Assembly: GCA_013399115.1 (NCBI GenBank)
Contig: VXAA01000159.1
Span: 18,748 to 82,747 of the forward strand
Reading direction: 5' to 3'
DNA: 64,000 nt
Source of the DNA: Anseranas semipalmata
Taxonomy: Eukaryota > Chordata > Aves > Anseriformes > Anseranatidae
This document shows positions 39,200-53,999 of the stretch, in pieces. The position numbers and the translations under genes were made by a program. How positions within the stretch are numbered: the first letter of the stretch is position 1; each line of letters begins with the position of its first letter. The notes under the pieces were generated by a model, which ran no database searches, had not been told where the DNA came from, and saw only the letters and a list, made by a program, of their open reading frames with translations.

Positions 39200-39651
39200 G
39201 GCAAAATGACTATGAACAGACGTTAAGCACCTCTCCTATGAAGAAAGGCTGAGAAAGTTGGGATTGTGCAGCCCAGAGAAGAGAAGGCTCTGGGGAGACC
39301 TTATAGCGGCCTCCCAGTACCTAAAGGGGGTCTATGAGAAAGATGGGGAGAGGCTTTTTGTCAGGGAGTGTAGTGATAGGACAAGAAGTAATGGTTTTAA
39401 ACTAAAAGAGAGCAGATTTAGATTAGATGTAAGGAAGACATTCTTTACTCAGAGTGTGGTGAGGTACTGGAACAGATTGCCCAGAGAAGCTGTGGATGTC
39501 CCATCCCTGGAGGTGTTCAAGGCCAGGTTGGATGGGGTTTTGGGCAACCTGGTCTAGTGGGAGGTGTCCCTGCCCATGGCAGGGGGTTGGAACTGGGTTA
39601 TCTTTAAGGTCTCTTCCAACCCAAACCATTCTATGATTCTATGACTCTATG
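39200..39651 (+). mobile_element. CR1 LINE, 3' end with open C-terminal ORF2 frame, plus strand
   Basis: Starts around 'agcacctctcctatgaagaa' (39226), possibly a little earlier, and ends in the tail ATTCTATGATTCTATGAC at 39629-39646. The plus-strand frame 39258-39557 (99 codons) is open to the end of ORF2 and shows the C-terminal domain: 'DRTRSNGFKLK' near residue 41, '[18 protein letters not shown]' near 62, 'SLEVFKARLDGVLGNL' at the end. It is a different subfamily from the two nested copies next to it and lies in the opposite direction, about 45 bp away. Confidence 0.93.
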
Positions 39652-41028
39652 TTAACACAACAGACTAGACTGAATTCTTTAAAATGAATACCTTCAGGAA
39701 CAACAGACCTGCTGGTATCAACAGTCATCTTCTTTTATATCCCATATTATAGTTTCAATGTATTTAATGTTCATAAGCTAGTTTATCACATCTCATTCTG
39801 TTATACATCTTAAGTGCAGCTGCCATATTTTTTGTATTTTTATTTTTATTTTTGGTGAGTACCCTAATCTACTGCAGAATTCTCCTTACTGTGATATATC
39901 ATGTATTGTTGATTTTTGTGTCTGCTATTTTGTATATAATTCATCTTATTGTAGCTCCATTCACGATCTCATCTGTCAGCTTGCAGTACCTCACAGATCC
40001 ACTCAAAATAAACACATGGGAAGCTGAACTCAAGGAACACTCCTTGATTTGCTTGTTCATAGGTCTGTGTACCATTCTTCTGCATTTATGTTGGATGCTG
40101 CTGTTTCATCTGCTGGCCCAATAAAACAAAACAACCATATAAAGTATTAGTTTGCTGTGCCGCATACATTGCTGAAAATTAGCAAAAGAAAAGCATATAT
40201 ATGTATATGTATCTTATATATAAATCTTAAAGGAGTGATGCTGTGCTAAATATAGCTGAAACAAGGAGCTCTAGATCTGACAGTTTTAATATGATTGCCC
40301 TGTTGTTAGGGGCTACATCTGAGAGGTGTCTGTGTTTAGTTAGAGAACATATGGGCTGCTATTTCAGATGTTTCCAGTGACATGACTGTGTGTGTGTTTA
40401 TGCATAGAACTGGCTGAAAATGTTTCTTTCTATCCTACAAAAATATTTAAAAATTATTCCCTGTGTGAGTCTGGAACTATTATCTGAGGAAAGAGGGACC
40501 TTTCTGTCATGATAGCCAAAAGCATGGTATACAGGACATTAACCTGGGATGGCGGAGATGTGTACTTAAATCCCTTCCTTGCTGTTCTGCAATTGGAATA
40601 ACCCAGCCAACAAACCTTTCTGTGGTAGGTGGGCATTCACAGCAAATTTCAGTTGCTCAGAGCAACTGAAATCTCAGAGCTATTCTATTTCATAAAATCA
40701 TTTAATGTTCATTGAAGCAAGGGTACACACTTTGTTTTATCAAATCCCCTAAAAGAGTCTTATATCTCCTTCTAACTTCTAGAACTGGAGAGCTTCCTTC
40801 TCTCTTGCCTGATGAATGTTTTACACATGGCACAAAAGCAAACACAATATACTTTTGAGCTGCTTACTATATACCAGACATCTTGATTCAAGTACTTGTG
40901 AATAAAACCTTTCCCCACTGGCTGTCCTAACCACAAGCCACTGATGATTGTTTCTTTGCTTGTTTTGGATGGTTGGTTTTGGATTTTTATCCTTCCTTCC
41001 AGCTTTGAACAGTAAGCTTGTTGAGGAC
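39652..41028. other. AT-rich spacer
   Basis: No gene or transposon recognised. Contains the perfect inverted repeat at 40646-40672 and AT-rich segments near 39836 and 40195. Confidence 0.55.
40646..40672. repeat. Perfect 27-bp palindrome
   Basis: ATTTCAGTTGCTC (40646-40658), one spacer base, then the exact reverse complement (40660-40672). Confidence 0.9.
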
Positions 41029-41632
41029 TGTCATGGTTTTGGCAGGGATAGACTTAATTTTCTTCATAGGATCTTATATGATGTTGTGTTTGGGGTTTTT
41101 GATGAAAAGAGTGGTGATAACACACTGATGCATTTGTTTTGCATCATGTCATTGCGGAACAGTGATTACACAGAGCCAAGGACTTTTCTGCTTCTCATGC
41201 TGCCCTGCCAGCGAGGAGGCTGGGGGTACACAAGAAGCTGGGAGGGGACACAGCCAGGACAGCTGACCTAAACTGGCCAAAGGGGTGTCCCATACCATAT
41301 GATGTCACGCTCAGCAATAAAATCTGGGGTAAAGAAGGAGGAAGGGGGGACTCGGACAGATGGTGTTTGTCTTCCCAAGAAACCGTTACACGTGATGAGC
41401 CCTGCTTTCCTGGAAGTGGCTGAACACCTGCCTGCCAATGGGAAGCAGTGAATGAATTCCTTGTTTTGCTTTAGTTGCGCATGCAGCTTTTGCTTTACTT
41501 GGTAAACTGTCTTTATCTCAACCCATGAGTTCTCGCACTTTTACCTTTCTGATTTTCTCCTCCATCCCACCTGGCGAGAGTGAGCGAGTGGCTGTGTGGT
41601 GCTGAGCTGCCTGCCAGGGCTAAACCAAAACA
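41029..41632 (+). mobile_element. Solo LTR, avian ERVL-type, plus strand
   Basis: A 604-bp LTR with short inverted ends: TGTCATGGTTTTGG at the start, AAACCAAAACA at the end. Flanking five bases are AGGAC (41024-41028) and AGGAG (41633-41637), a 4-of-5 match consistent with the 5-bp duplication of class III (ERVL) elements. U3 carries a decayed cyclic-AMP element (TGATGTCA, 41300-41307). The polyadenylation region is near 41511 (GGTAAACTGTCTTTATCTC). No internal retroviral genes flank it, so the provirus was probably lost by LTR recombination. I recognise the sequence type from bird genomes; the subfamily name is not assigned. Confidence 0.85.
41300..41307 (+). promoter_or_regulatory. Decayed CRE/ATF site in LTR U3
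   Basis: TGATGTCA. The other LTR copy has intact TGACGTCA at the same place, so this is a C-to-T change at the CpG. Confidence 0.5.
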
Positions 41633-43555
41633 AGGAGCTAAGAGAAATGCCAAGTAGAAGTTTTTCTACAAGAACAGTGGCTTTTATGAGTAGATAAAGC
41701 CATAAAAACTGCATTACAGAAATATCAATTAGCCCCAGTTATAATTTAAATACAGTCAGGGAAACTTTACGTTTTTACATAATATAAATAATGTATATGT
41801 GCAGTATATACCAATATATACTTTCCATTGTGGTATAGATTTAACTGATGTTTTAAGGCATAAGTCTGATACCACCTAGTGCTCGTTGTTTAAAGAGAAG
41901 ATCAGCCACAGATAATAAAGACCCCATCTAGTAAGACCAACTATATAGAGTTGTCTGTGCTTATGCTTCACTGCCTTCTTCAGGAACACAAAGATCTTTG
42001 TGCAGGCACAAACATTTGAGCGGTACAAAAAGACAAGTATCTTTGCCACAATTTTACACTGAGGCATGCTACACCCACCTAGAATCCAGAAATCATCATT
42101 TATTCTTGAGTGCTTAAGTGCTTTTGCAATATTACTTTAAAGTTTGTACATATATGGCATAATAATCAAGTTAAATGGTTTTCTTTTTAATTATTTTCTT
42201 GTCAACATTACTGTGACTTTTGAATCTATGTGAAAACAAACCACATGATGCTAGGGTGTAATCGTGGATTTAGTAAAGATGAAAAAAGAACACACATCAT
42301 AAAGCTGTTTTGCCCTGGTTTGCCTTAAGAAAAAGACTTATGTGTTCATGCTGCCTGTCAGTCACCCACAGTAAATTCTCACCAGTCTTCATCAACTATG
42401 GAAAAAAAACACATTTCAAAGATAATTCCTCCTTCCGCTCCTTGCTCCACCCTATAAATGTATTTTGAAGAGAGAAATTCAATTTTGTTGTTAATAAAAA
42501 TTGTGACAACTCTGCAATAATCCATTTCTTCTGGTAGCAGCAAGTTACGCAGTCACCTGGGCTGCGTATCCATACAGGAGAGAAAATTAGCATGAACCAA
42601 CAAACGTTCTGTCTTTTAGTAAGGATGTCACACTAAGTGTGGTGGGGTTAATGAGGGGAATTTTAGAGACAAGGAAACACAAATCTCTACGACACCAAGG
42701 ATCACTATTTTGACTGCTTATGGAACACTCACATTTGAGCAAGTTGTTTTGCTGGAGCCAAAACAGTTTTCGGAAACATCCCAGAGGCATTTATTTTGAC
42801 ACAATTTTTAGTGGAAAGGTTTTGATTGAGAATGAACACTCAGGGAAAGAAAGGCTTGCACCAAAAATTTGACCTTTTCAACATGAAACAGATATTTTGA
42901 CACACTTCCATTTTGCAGTAGCATTTACAAGGCTTTGTTTTCAATCCAAAGCAGAATAAAAACAAATCTGGAACTTGAAAACTGTCAGGAAACTAAATCA
43001 TTATTTTCTAGCAAGCTCTACTTATTGCCTTTACTTAGAATAACTTATTTAATTCAGTGCTGACTTCGGCATCCATAACTTACCATCATCCAAAATGCAT
43101 TGTTATTAACTCTTTATTATTGTGTTATTGTATTATGTTATCATGTCAAAATGCACAGGAGTTCTCCATTGAAAAGCTCAGGGTTTGAAAATATCACCTG
43201 GAGCATGTCAGTGAACAGTTAGTTCTGATAAAATGAAAAAGACATTACAAATGGTTTCTGTAGAATATTTAAAAGTGCACTTGAATAACAACAACAACAA
43301 AACCCTCTCTTACAATCACTTTTATATACACATATATGTGTTTCTCATACAGATTTGTTTCCTTCTTTTTGTAATAGTTTCACACCTTATCATCAAGTTA
43401 CTGGGTAGTTATTACAAAAGATGTGAAACATGAACCTCAATCTGGACTTGCAATATGGGGATGGGTGGATGGATTAAGTGAAACTTTAAATATTTTTTAA
43501 AGCTATTCTATTATTTTTTATTTATCATTTATTTTAAGATATTTTATTATTTTTA
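41633..43555. other. AT-rich spacer
   Basis: Nothing recognised. Short open frames here lack known motifs. Confidence 0.55.
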
Positions 43556-43628
43556 ATGGACTTTTTTTTTCTTTTCTTCTTCTTTTTTTTTTTTTTTTTT
43601 GTTNTTTCTTCTTCTTTTGTTGTTGTTG

Positions 43629-43660
<32 letters not shown>

Positions 43661-43672
43661 GGTTTTTTTGTT
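43556..43672. repeat. Compound microsatellite: T-rich, (GTT)n, (GGT)n
   Basis: A T-rich tract with CTT units and one N at 43604, then about nine GTT units (43619-43645), then about six GGT units (43646-43663), then T7. It looks like one array that changed unit by substitution and slippage. The N marks unresolved length. Confidence 0.9.
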
Positions 43673-43920
43673 TGTTTTCATCTTGGGGATATCAAGAGTC
43701 TCCAATCCATATTGGGGACACAATCTCTTAGATGTTGCTGAAACAAAAAATGAATGGCTATAAAATATGGAGTGATAGTTCTGGAAAATGAAGTCTAGAG
43801 AGCTGGCACAGGTGATCTCTCTGTGTGCTTAGTATTGAGCCTGACTGAAAGGAAGGATGCATTCCTTTATACAGACTTTGGGTCTATATAAAATGTTTCT
43901 GTATTTTTCTTTGTACAAAG

Positions 43921-44172
43921 TTTAGTTCACCAAACCTTTATTGTCAAGGTGCATCAAAGATTGAGTGCACCATAGGTGCAGAGACACTTCACCCACATCT
44001 ACGTGAGGAGGATATCCTGACAGATCCTGAAGATCTGGGCAATGCAAAGACCCAGAGCAAATGCCATGAATCTACTAAAACCCAACAGCAGCAGCCACCT
44101 TTGCAGGCCTTCAGCTCTGTGGGTGAAGGGCTATGGAAGAAATACAGCTCTACTGCTTCTAGAATCCATCTG
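43921..44172 (+). other. Exon-like open segment, unconfirmed
   Basis: A plus-strand frame stays open from at least 43876 to a stop at 44224-44226 (over 115 codons) and has no ATG, as expected for an internal exon. A pyrimidine-rich tract ending in AG (to 43920) and a GTAAAT after 44172 could be splice sites, which would give 84 codons in phase 0. The middle is more GC-rich than its surroundings. The translation has an acidic stretch (REEDILTDPEDLG), four glutamines followed by two prolines, and ends near 'WKKYSS'. I do not recognise the protein. It could equally be a pseudogene piece or chance. Confidence 0.25.
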
Positions 44173-44414
44173 GTAAATTTGGGGCTGGTGCGATGCAGAC
44201 CAGTTCAAAGCTTTTTGCTTTCATAAGCGTTTTCCTTGCTTACCTCAAATGCCTGTTTGTAGGGAACTAAACCCTCAGACAGGACCTATCTGAACTTTCT
44301 TTGGCTGCATGAGTTAAATATTTCTCAGCTTTTCTTGCTTACAAGACCATTGGCATTTGCAGAATGGTCCAACTCAATAAATATCAGTGTTGTGAAGGCA
44401 GAGCTCCTTATGCT

Positions 44415-44487
44415 GCTTCAGTAGCTCAATGGTAGAGCTACTCAGCATGAATGTGGGAGACATGGATTCAGTTTGCTTCTCTGAGGT
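44415..44487 (+). other. tRNA-like sequence, probable head of an old tRNA-derived SINE or tRNA pseudogene
   Basis: A 73-base segment with tRNA order. GCTTCAG (44415-44421) pairs along all seven positions, allowing G-U, with CTGAGGT (44481-44487). A near-consensus A box follows (TAGCTCAATGG, 44422-44432), with a perfect D stem GCTC/GAGC (44424-44427, 44435-44438). A weak B box lies at 44464-44475 (GGATTCAGTTTG). The anticodon stem has only three of five pairs and the T arm pairs poorly, so it is not a working tRNA. The 'gggagacatggattca' wording resembles old tRNA-derived SINEs. No poly(A) tail or LINE-like end was seen. Confidence 0.4.
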
Positions 44488-46370
44488 GAAACCATATTTT
44501 CCCCTTTACAGATCACATCATTTAGCAAGCATATGCCAGGGGATGCTAAAATGGGTATTATTTCCTGCTTTCTACCAAAACCGTTACCTATTATGTGTCG
44601 TAACTAAATGTTCTCTGGGTATAGAAAAGGACATAGAGGTTGTATTCCCCCAACACCCCACCTTCTGATTATTTTGTTAGTAAATGAGAGTAACAGTAGC
44701 AAATCAGCACCAAATAATTAAAATATGAAAAATATTCCATGGAATAAGATCTTGTCTTAGAAAGAGTTTATTTTCTGGTCAGCAATTGAACAATAGTTTA
44801 GTGGTTTTGAATTCTGCAACACTAACATTCTTTCTCAAAAGCAAATGAATGCACTTCCCGTTGTAAACATGCCCAAATTTTAAGGCATCCAAAGCATGTG
44901 GAAGTCAGTGGCACTTTTGTTTCAGTCACTTCTGAAAAGAAATACTGCAAAAGACATAGAAGCAATAATTAACACAGAAAAGTAAGTAAAACCAATCTGA
45001 CACTTCTTACTTAATATGTTTCAAAAACATACAAGAAAAGAAACTTTAAAAGGCTTTAAGCTTCAGAAATGAGGAATCTTGGAAAAATTTAGTGACCCAA
45101 ACAGTTGCACTGAAAGTATTTTAAAGCTAGAAAATTCTTTACTTAGTAGTTGTAAAATTATTCCTTACTGCATTTTTTTTTTTTTTCTAAGAAAACATTT
45201 TGACATGCCAGAAAATACTGAATGCTTTTTGGAATTGTCAGACAGCAATCTTGAGTCACAATTTCATTATATTTGTTATATGTCCTGTACTACAAATCCA
45301 CATAAGATCAGGTATTTTTAACAGCGGTTTTTACATGCTAATACACCTCAAATCAAAGTCTCTGTGCATGTTTGTGGCAATTTATTTGTTTTTATATAAA
45401 CTACTTAATGAAAAATTACAGCTGTCAGTGTTAGCCATATCTAGTATAGTATAATCCGTTGTTGCACTTAGATACACATAACAGGAACCATACTATTGCA
45501 AAAAAGCTTTTCTGAGCTTTAGTTTTTACCACTTTTACACAGCCTGGCTAATGAATGCATATGCTTGATGTAAAACAGGTCTTTGACCAGTTAATAAAAC
45601 AGATCCAATATATGAATGATTTGTTTATTTTCAAGAAGCAATAAGATAGGTTTCAGCAATTTTTCCAAGTGTTTTCTTTATACATGTATTTTCAGGATAA
45701 GAAACCTTTTCATTTGTCTAAAGAGTTTGGCAGAAAATAGCCTTGTTGAGACACAAAAGCCAATACCCAATTTATCACATTTATGGAAAAGGTTTGTAAA
45801 AAGTGTACCTTGCAGATTGTTTTTTGTTGTTGTTGTTTTGTTGTTGTTGTTGTTGTTTTATTGTTTTTTTTTTATTTTATTTTTATGATTGTATATAGAT
45901 GTGTGACACAGACAATACGGTAAATATAATACAGATAGTTCTCTGTTTCAGAGTCTAACCTTTCTGTGGAATTTGAGAGAACCTTGAGCCTTCAGAGTAA
46001 TTTTGTGACAGCTAAACAGCTGAATTCAATATTTAAATAATTACCTGACTCACAACCAGCAAATTATCAGCATTATTGTTTATTGTTAAAAATATTGTTA
46101 AAAATAAGAAGACAAGTGTCTCTCTAATATATCTTTTTAAAGTGACCCTTGTTCTTGGAAGATTCGACAAATTGAAAAATAAATTTGATGAATAGCAAAG
46201 GGACATGCAGCAAGATGTGTGTTGCAGAATATGTTCCTCCCGTTCTTGTCTTCTGCTCACTTTCCATTTTTTTTCCCAAATGCTTAAATCTACTCAGAGA
46301 AACTTAGGGCACAGGGAAAAGGATAGGATTAGGTTGAATATTAGGCATGATTCTGTAAGGATAGGTGCAA
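44488..46370. other. AT-rich spacer
   Basis: No gene recognised. Contains the (GTT)n array at 45819-45885. Confidence 0.55.
45819..45885. repeat. (GTT)n and T-rich microsatellite
   Basis: GTT units interrupted by GTTTT, then T9 and (ATTTT)n. Confidence 0.9.
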
Positions 46371-46691
46371 TGTAGGACATCTGGCTTGTAAGAACATCTG
46401 GTTAAAAGGCAAAGATAAGAAACAAAATGTGGAAAACTGAAGACACAGATACAGAAACCCTAAGGAACAGCTTCTATAACAAATGTCTATACCAAACCAG
46501 CTGCATCTAAAGGCACTACTCCTGCCTGTGTTGATCCTGTGTTGGTCAATCATGTCCATTCATAATGTATGTCTGTGTGCACTGGGGAAATATATCCAGA
46601 CTTATTACTGGCTGGATCTTGAACAAGGAACCAGAGCAGCTTCAGATCTTCTTGGGGTCCTGAGGTTCACTGGATTCAGTTTCTCTTAACA
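46371..46691 (+). mobile_element. Possible short solo LTR
   Basis: A 321-bp segment starting TGTAGG and ending TTAACA, so with TGT...ACA ends. It is flanked by TGCAA (46366-46370) and TGCAT (46692-46696), a 4-of-5 match like a 5-bp duplication. The 3' third (46610-46690) is G+C richer and reads like a U5 region after a degenerate poly(A) signal (GAACAAGG). No family was recognised; the ends were chosen by these signals, so chance is a real alternative. Confidence 0.3.
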
Positions 46692-49604
<2,913 letters not shown>

Positions 49605-52600
49605 TTTGGAGCTTCATTCTGTTAATTTTCATCAAGATTAGATTCCTAAATCATCCACATGTGTTCATGTAAATTAGCTTTACCATTCAAGACAAGAATC
49701 CTGGCGTATATTTTGGCTTATTTATGTTTACATTTCATTGAATATATCTGAATAAGCAATCCATGGTGGGGGGAGGTGGAGCTTACATTATAACCTGTTT
49801 AAGATTCTAGAAAAATTAGTCAGGGATTTCTTAGCAGTCTCAAAACAATAGCATGTGTTGATGTCTTTTGAGACTAGTCAAGCATATTTTTCTAGAGCAT
49901 AATGAAGGTCTTCCTTGGAAGCAGAGGTTGGACTGTAATACCCAAATGTGCTGTTTTATACATAAATCCAATTTATGACTGAAATTGTACCAACCTACAC
50001 ATTTTACTAATGGCTAGTGAGAGTTCTTTCAATAAATTAACCTTTTGATCTCATCTCACTGTAGTAAATCTCTTTATAACTAGGATTAGGAAAAAAAAAA
50101 TATCACGGGAGTTCACGTTTAATATTGTCTGTATTTATAAGCAAGCAAATTTAAAAATAAAAAATTGCTCAATCACACCATTTTGGAGTAACTAGGTATA
50201 ACAGAGCTATATATATATTGCAACTACCAGCACTACTGGATCAATTCAATTCCTTTCAGGTTCTTTAATCTATAAACCTCTGTTGACATATTTAAAGCTG
50301 TTTGTCTGAACTGAATGATAAAAGAATGTCAAAGCCATATGGTAGCATTTACAATAGGCATTCATAAGAATGAGAGAAGGGTATTGCTGAACTCTGTTCT
50401 GAAAATTTTATGGAAAAATATGTTCATTTGTGTGTGAAAGACTGAGGGTAAGAGTACATAGAGTATGTGACAACTGGATTTTCTAGGCAATGTATAGCTT
50501 TGGTATTGAGAGAAAAAGAATCAAAAATAAAGTAAGCATGCAAATATATAGTGTTTATTTAGCGTTGTTTAATTTTTCCAAAAAGTACCCCAAAGTGGAT
50601 ATCCACACTCCCCTATTCCTCCCCCCCCCCCAAAAAAAAGGAAAAAAAAAAAAAGGAGTGAAAAAAAGAGTGAAATAACAGTAACGCAGAACAGATCTTT
50701 CTTGCATTTAAGCACAGATCTCAAGTTTCTCAATGTGTTTTTCTTCAGTAGGACAAACGGTGAATTAAACTGGATGTCCAATGTAGGACTTATCCAGGTA
50801 GCTCTGTTCTAACCTTTTTCCCTACAGCAGCTGATTATTTTAACAGAATAAGACAGGTAAAATGGATTGGGATAGGACAGAATAATAATAAGGAATAAAA
50901 ATCAAATACTCGTTTCAGCTCTACTACATAGCTGGCCTTAGAATCTTTGCAAGTGTTATTCAATTCATTCTGGTAGATCGTAAGACCCGTGGCTACCACA
51001 GTTTCCCCTACTATTGCACAGCTTTTCCTGATATTTTTCCAAACCCACAGTTGACAAATAGACACACTAGCACATGGGAATAAATGCAAGTCACTACCCA
51101 TGGCTAAATCCAACAGACAATCCAGAGGATTTTCAACTTTTATCTTTCCTTTCATTGGTTCTGGAATTCATTTATGAATGTTCCTATTTCAAGGGAGATT
51201 TTCCTTCATGGACTTTACATTGGAAAGAGATATTAAACAACACAAAATGGTTAAAAATAATTTAGAATAATTTTCCAGTCTCACCTTGCAACATAGCTTT
51301 AAAATAAATTTGAAATGTTAGTCTTTAGTTCCAGATCTGACTAACAAGTGGGCACTGATCCCTTGTGTGGTCAGAACTTTATTTTCTTAGGACTTCTCCT
51401 TGGGATTTATGAGAGATCCTCACTGAAAATGGAGGTAAGCATAAGAACTGTAAGGCTTTGAGATGATAAGCATGTTCTATGCCTTGTGAACATAGCATAA
51501 TCTTTCTAATGTTCCCTTCCTTCATATTTGTTAAGAATTTTCTTCCAGACATTAGGAAGGATGTCTGTTCTATTTCATGGTTTATACTTCAGTATAAGAT
51601 CAAATATTGATTTGTTTTAAAGTTATTGTAAACTTATAATTTAAACTGAAATAAATATATAATGACAAAAATGGAATAAACAGTTAAATGTAGTTATAGA
51701 TTTATTTCATTGTATGTTGTCATTTCTGTGTTTAACCAGAAGGAGAGACCAGAAAAATCAAATATGTAGAAATACTTAAATGTGTTATTTAAATATTGAT
51801 TAATATGGTTATTTTATAATACCCTGTGAAGATTTGTTAGGTTTATCTTAAAGTATTAGCTGTAAATTCTCCAGTACATTAGTCCATTATACTAGCATGC
51901 AGTAGCCCTGCAAATATGAAATTTGAATACTTAACACTTTTATCATGTGACTGAATGATATCTTGTTGTTTGTTTACTTAAAAGTATTTGCATGCCATTG
52001 CTAGCTTACTGCTAGAAATTTACTAAGCAGCATCTCAATTAAACAGCATTGTTCAAATCAAAATAAACTGTATGTGAAAGGTTAATTAAATCACTATTCC
52101 TTAAAGTTACATACCCCACTTCCCAAATCTGCACTGACTGTATAAGATAATTAAAACTACAAAGTTAAGACTTTGTCCTAGCAGTTCATTTCTATACTTC
52201 TTAAAATTTAAGCATGTCTAATGTAAAACATGTGAGTGATTTAATGGTGTACATAATGTTAAGATAAAGTTAGGTTAGTGTTAACCTTTCTGACAACAAA
52301 TGGAGTCCAGCATATGATTAAACGCTCTTCTGGAATTTGGAAGGATTATGGACATAAACCCCCATTCCTGAGTAATTCAAGAATTTTTCATAACAAGAAA
52401 GGAATTTTTTCCTAACTAGTAAGAAAAGGAATAGGGTTGGTGGATTTTATTCTATGGTATAATAATATTTTGACTAGTTATGCTTTCACTCTATAACATC
52501 AATTAACAAGAAAAATACAATTTTACCTTCATTTAATACCTAAAATCTAACTCCTGCAAAAGCTAACTATATATACTACAAACTTAAGAGTGACGAGTAT

Positions 52601-52879
52601 TTACATAAATCCTGCCATAAGTCTGTACCACAAAGAGCTAGGTAGGTTTAGACTGCTAAATAAAACTTAGCAGGATTTATTTGTTTGTTTTCAAAATGAA
52701 TACATGATTCCATGAAAGACGGAGTTCTGGAGCAGCCTGAAATCTTTATGAATTCATGTTAAATTCATTAAATTAGTTTGGCTGAAAAATAAATGAGATA
52801 AAAGAGTAATGGAAATTAATAAACACAATTATGGACTGTTCCAGAGTTTCCTAGCACCAAAATACTGGGGGGGCNGTAC
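49605..52879. other. AT-rich spacer
   Basis: No gene or transposon recognised. Contains the C12/A-rich tract at 50619-50658 and a G tract ending at an N (52875). Confidence 0.55.
50619..50658. repeat. C tract followed by A-rich tract
   Basis: A run of about 11 C, then A8, GG, A13. Confidence 0.9.
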
Positions 52880-53424
52880 TCAGAACAGAAGTCTGGAAGT
52901 TTCAGAAATTAGGTTCACATTCCGAAAGGCAGCTGTCAGGAAAGGGAGCCGACTGTCGTACATCCTGGCAGAGGAACAGGACCACTTGTGTCAAAGGAGG
53001 ATGTTGTTAGGCTTTGAGATAAAAGTTCATCTGCACACCCACATGAACAGACAAAGGCAGGAGTGGGAGGGAGCCTAAATAATACCCTGCTGGGCTACTC
53101 CTAGGCACATCACAAGCAGCATCAGATCATCAAAGGCCCACCTCCACAAGCCCAGAAGAGCATAGGGGCACAGTGGCAGGCAGAAACCCAAATTAAGGAC
53201 TCTGAGGAATGAACACCCTGTCCAGGTCTCTCCCAGGGCTGCTTTAGGATAGCCTCAAACCCATCACCACGAGTCATCCAAAGCTCTCTCCAGGTCACCT
53301 GTCAGGCTAAGTGGGGTCACTGCCTGGGGTGAGACACATAGAATGCAGGGGAAGTGTATTTTTGGATTGCACAGAACTTATTATGAGATGCTTAGGGGAG
53401 GAACCAAAGGCAGGAAAAAGGAGG

Positions 53425-53432
53425 TATTTAAG
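53425..53432 (+). promoter_or_regulatory. TATA-like box of the LTR-like block
   Basis: TATTTAAG, about 108 bases before the ATTAAA signal, a plausible promoter-to-poly(A) distance for an LTR. Confidence 0.35.
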
Positions 53433-53539
53433 TACTTTAAGAAGGAGCAGATGCAGGAAGTAAAAAGTTAAAGACATAAAAAGTTCTGGTCACATGTAAA
53501 TAATTGTCTGGTCTGACTACGACCTGGGCCTTTCTCCTT

Positions 53540-53610
53540 ATTAAATTCCTTTCTAACCCTTTCCTGCATGCGGGTTCTCTGTTCAGTGTGTGTGTATGGG
53601 GGTGTGAGTG
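53540..53610 (+). terminator. Polyadenylation-like signal with GT-rich element
   Basis: ATTAAA at 53540-53545 followed 40 bases later by a GT-rich run (53585-53610), the usual two-part arrangement. Confidence 0.4.
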
Positions 53611-53956
53611 CAGCAAGTGGAGCCAGGCCCTGGTTTGGAGGGACTGTTTGTCTGTGCTGCAGCAGTGGGAAGGAGTGCAGGTGTGTGAGAGAGGGTGTGA
53701 TCATGGGGAAGACTGAGCTGGTGAGTAGGTGAAGTGACCTTGGGAGCTACGGGGGTGCGTGAGGCTGCAAGGGTGAGAACACAAGGGGGCCAGCTATGGG
53801 ACCAGGGAAGTCCAAGCCAGCTGCGTGTGTCTGGCCAGCGACTGGAGTGCAGCCTCGGAGGCTTGCATGTCCAGGTGCAGCAACTGGGGAGAAGGTCTGA
53901 GACATCTACTGGGCAGACTGAGAGTCTGAACCCATCTGCTAGAGGGATCCGCCCTG

Positions 53957-53999
53957 TACATATATATATATATGTACAATGTGTGTGTGTATATATATT
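53957..53999. repeat. (TA)n and (GT)n microsatellite
   Basis: A TA array, then GT units, then a second TA array inside the LTR-like block. Confidence 0.9.
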
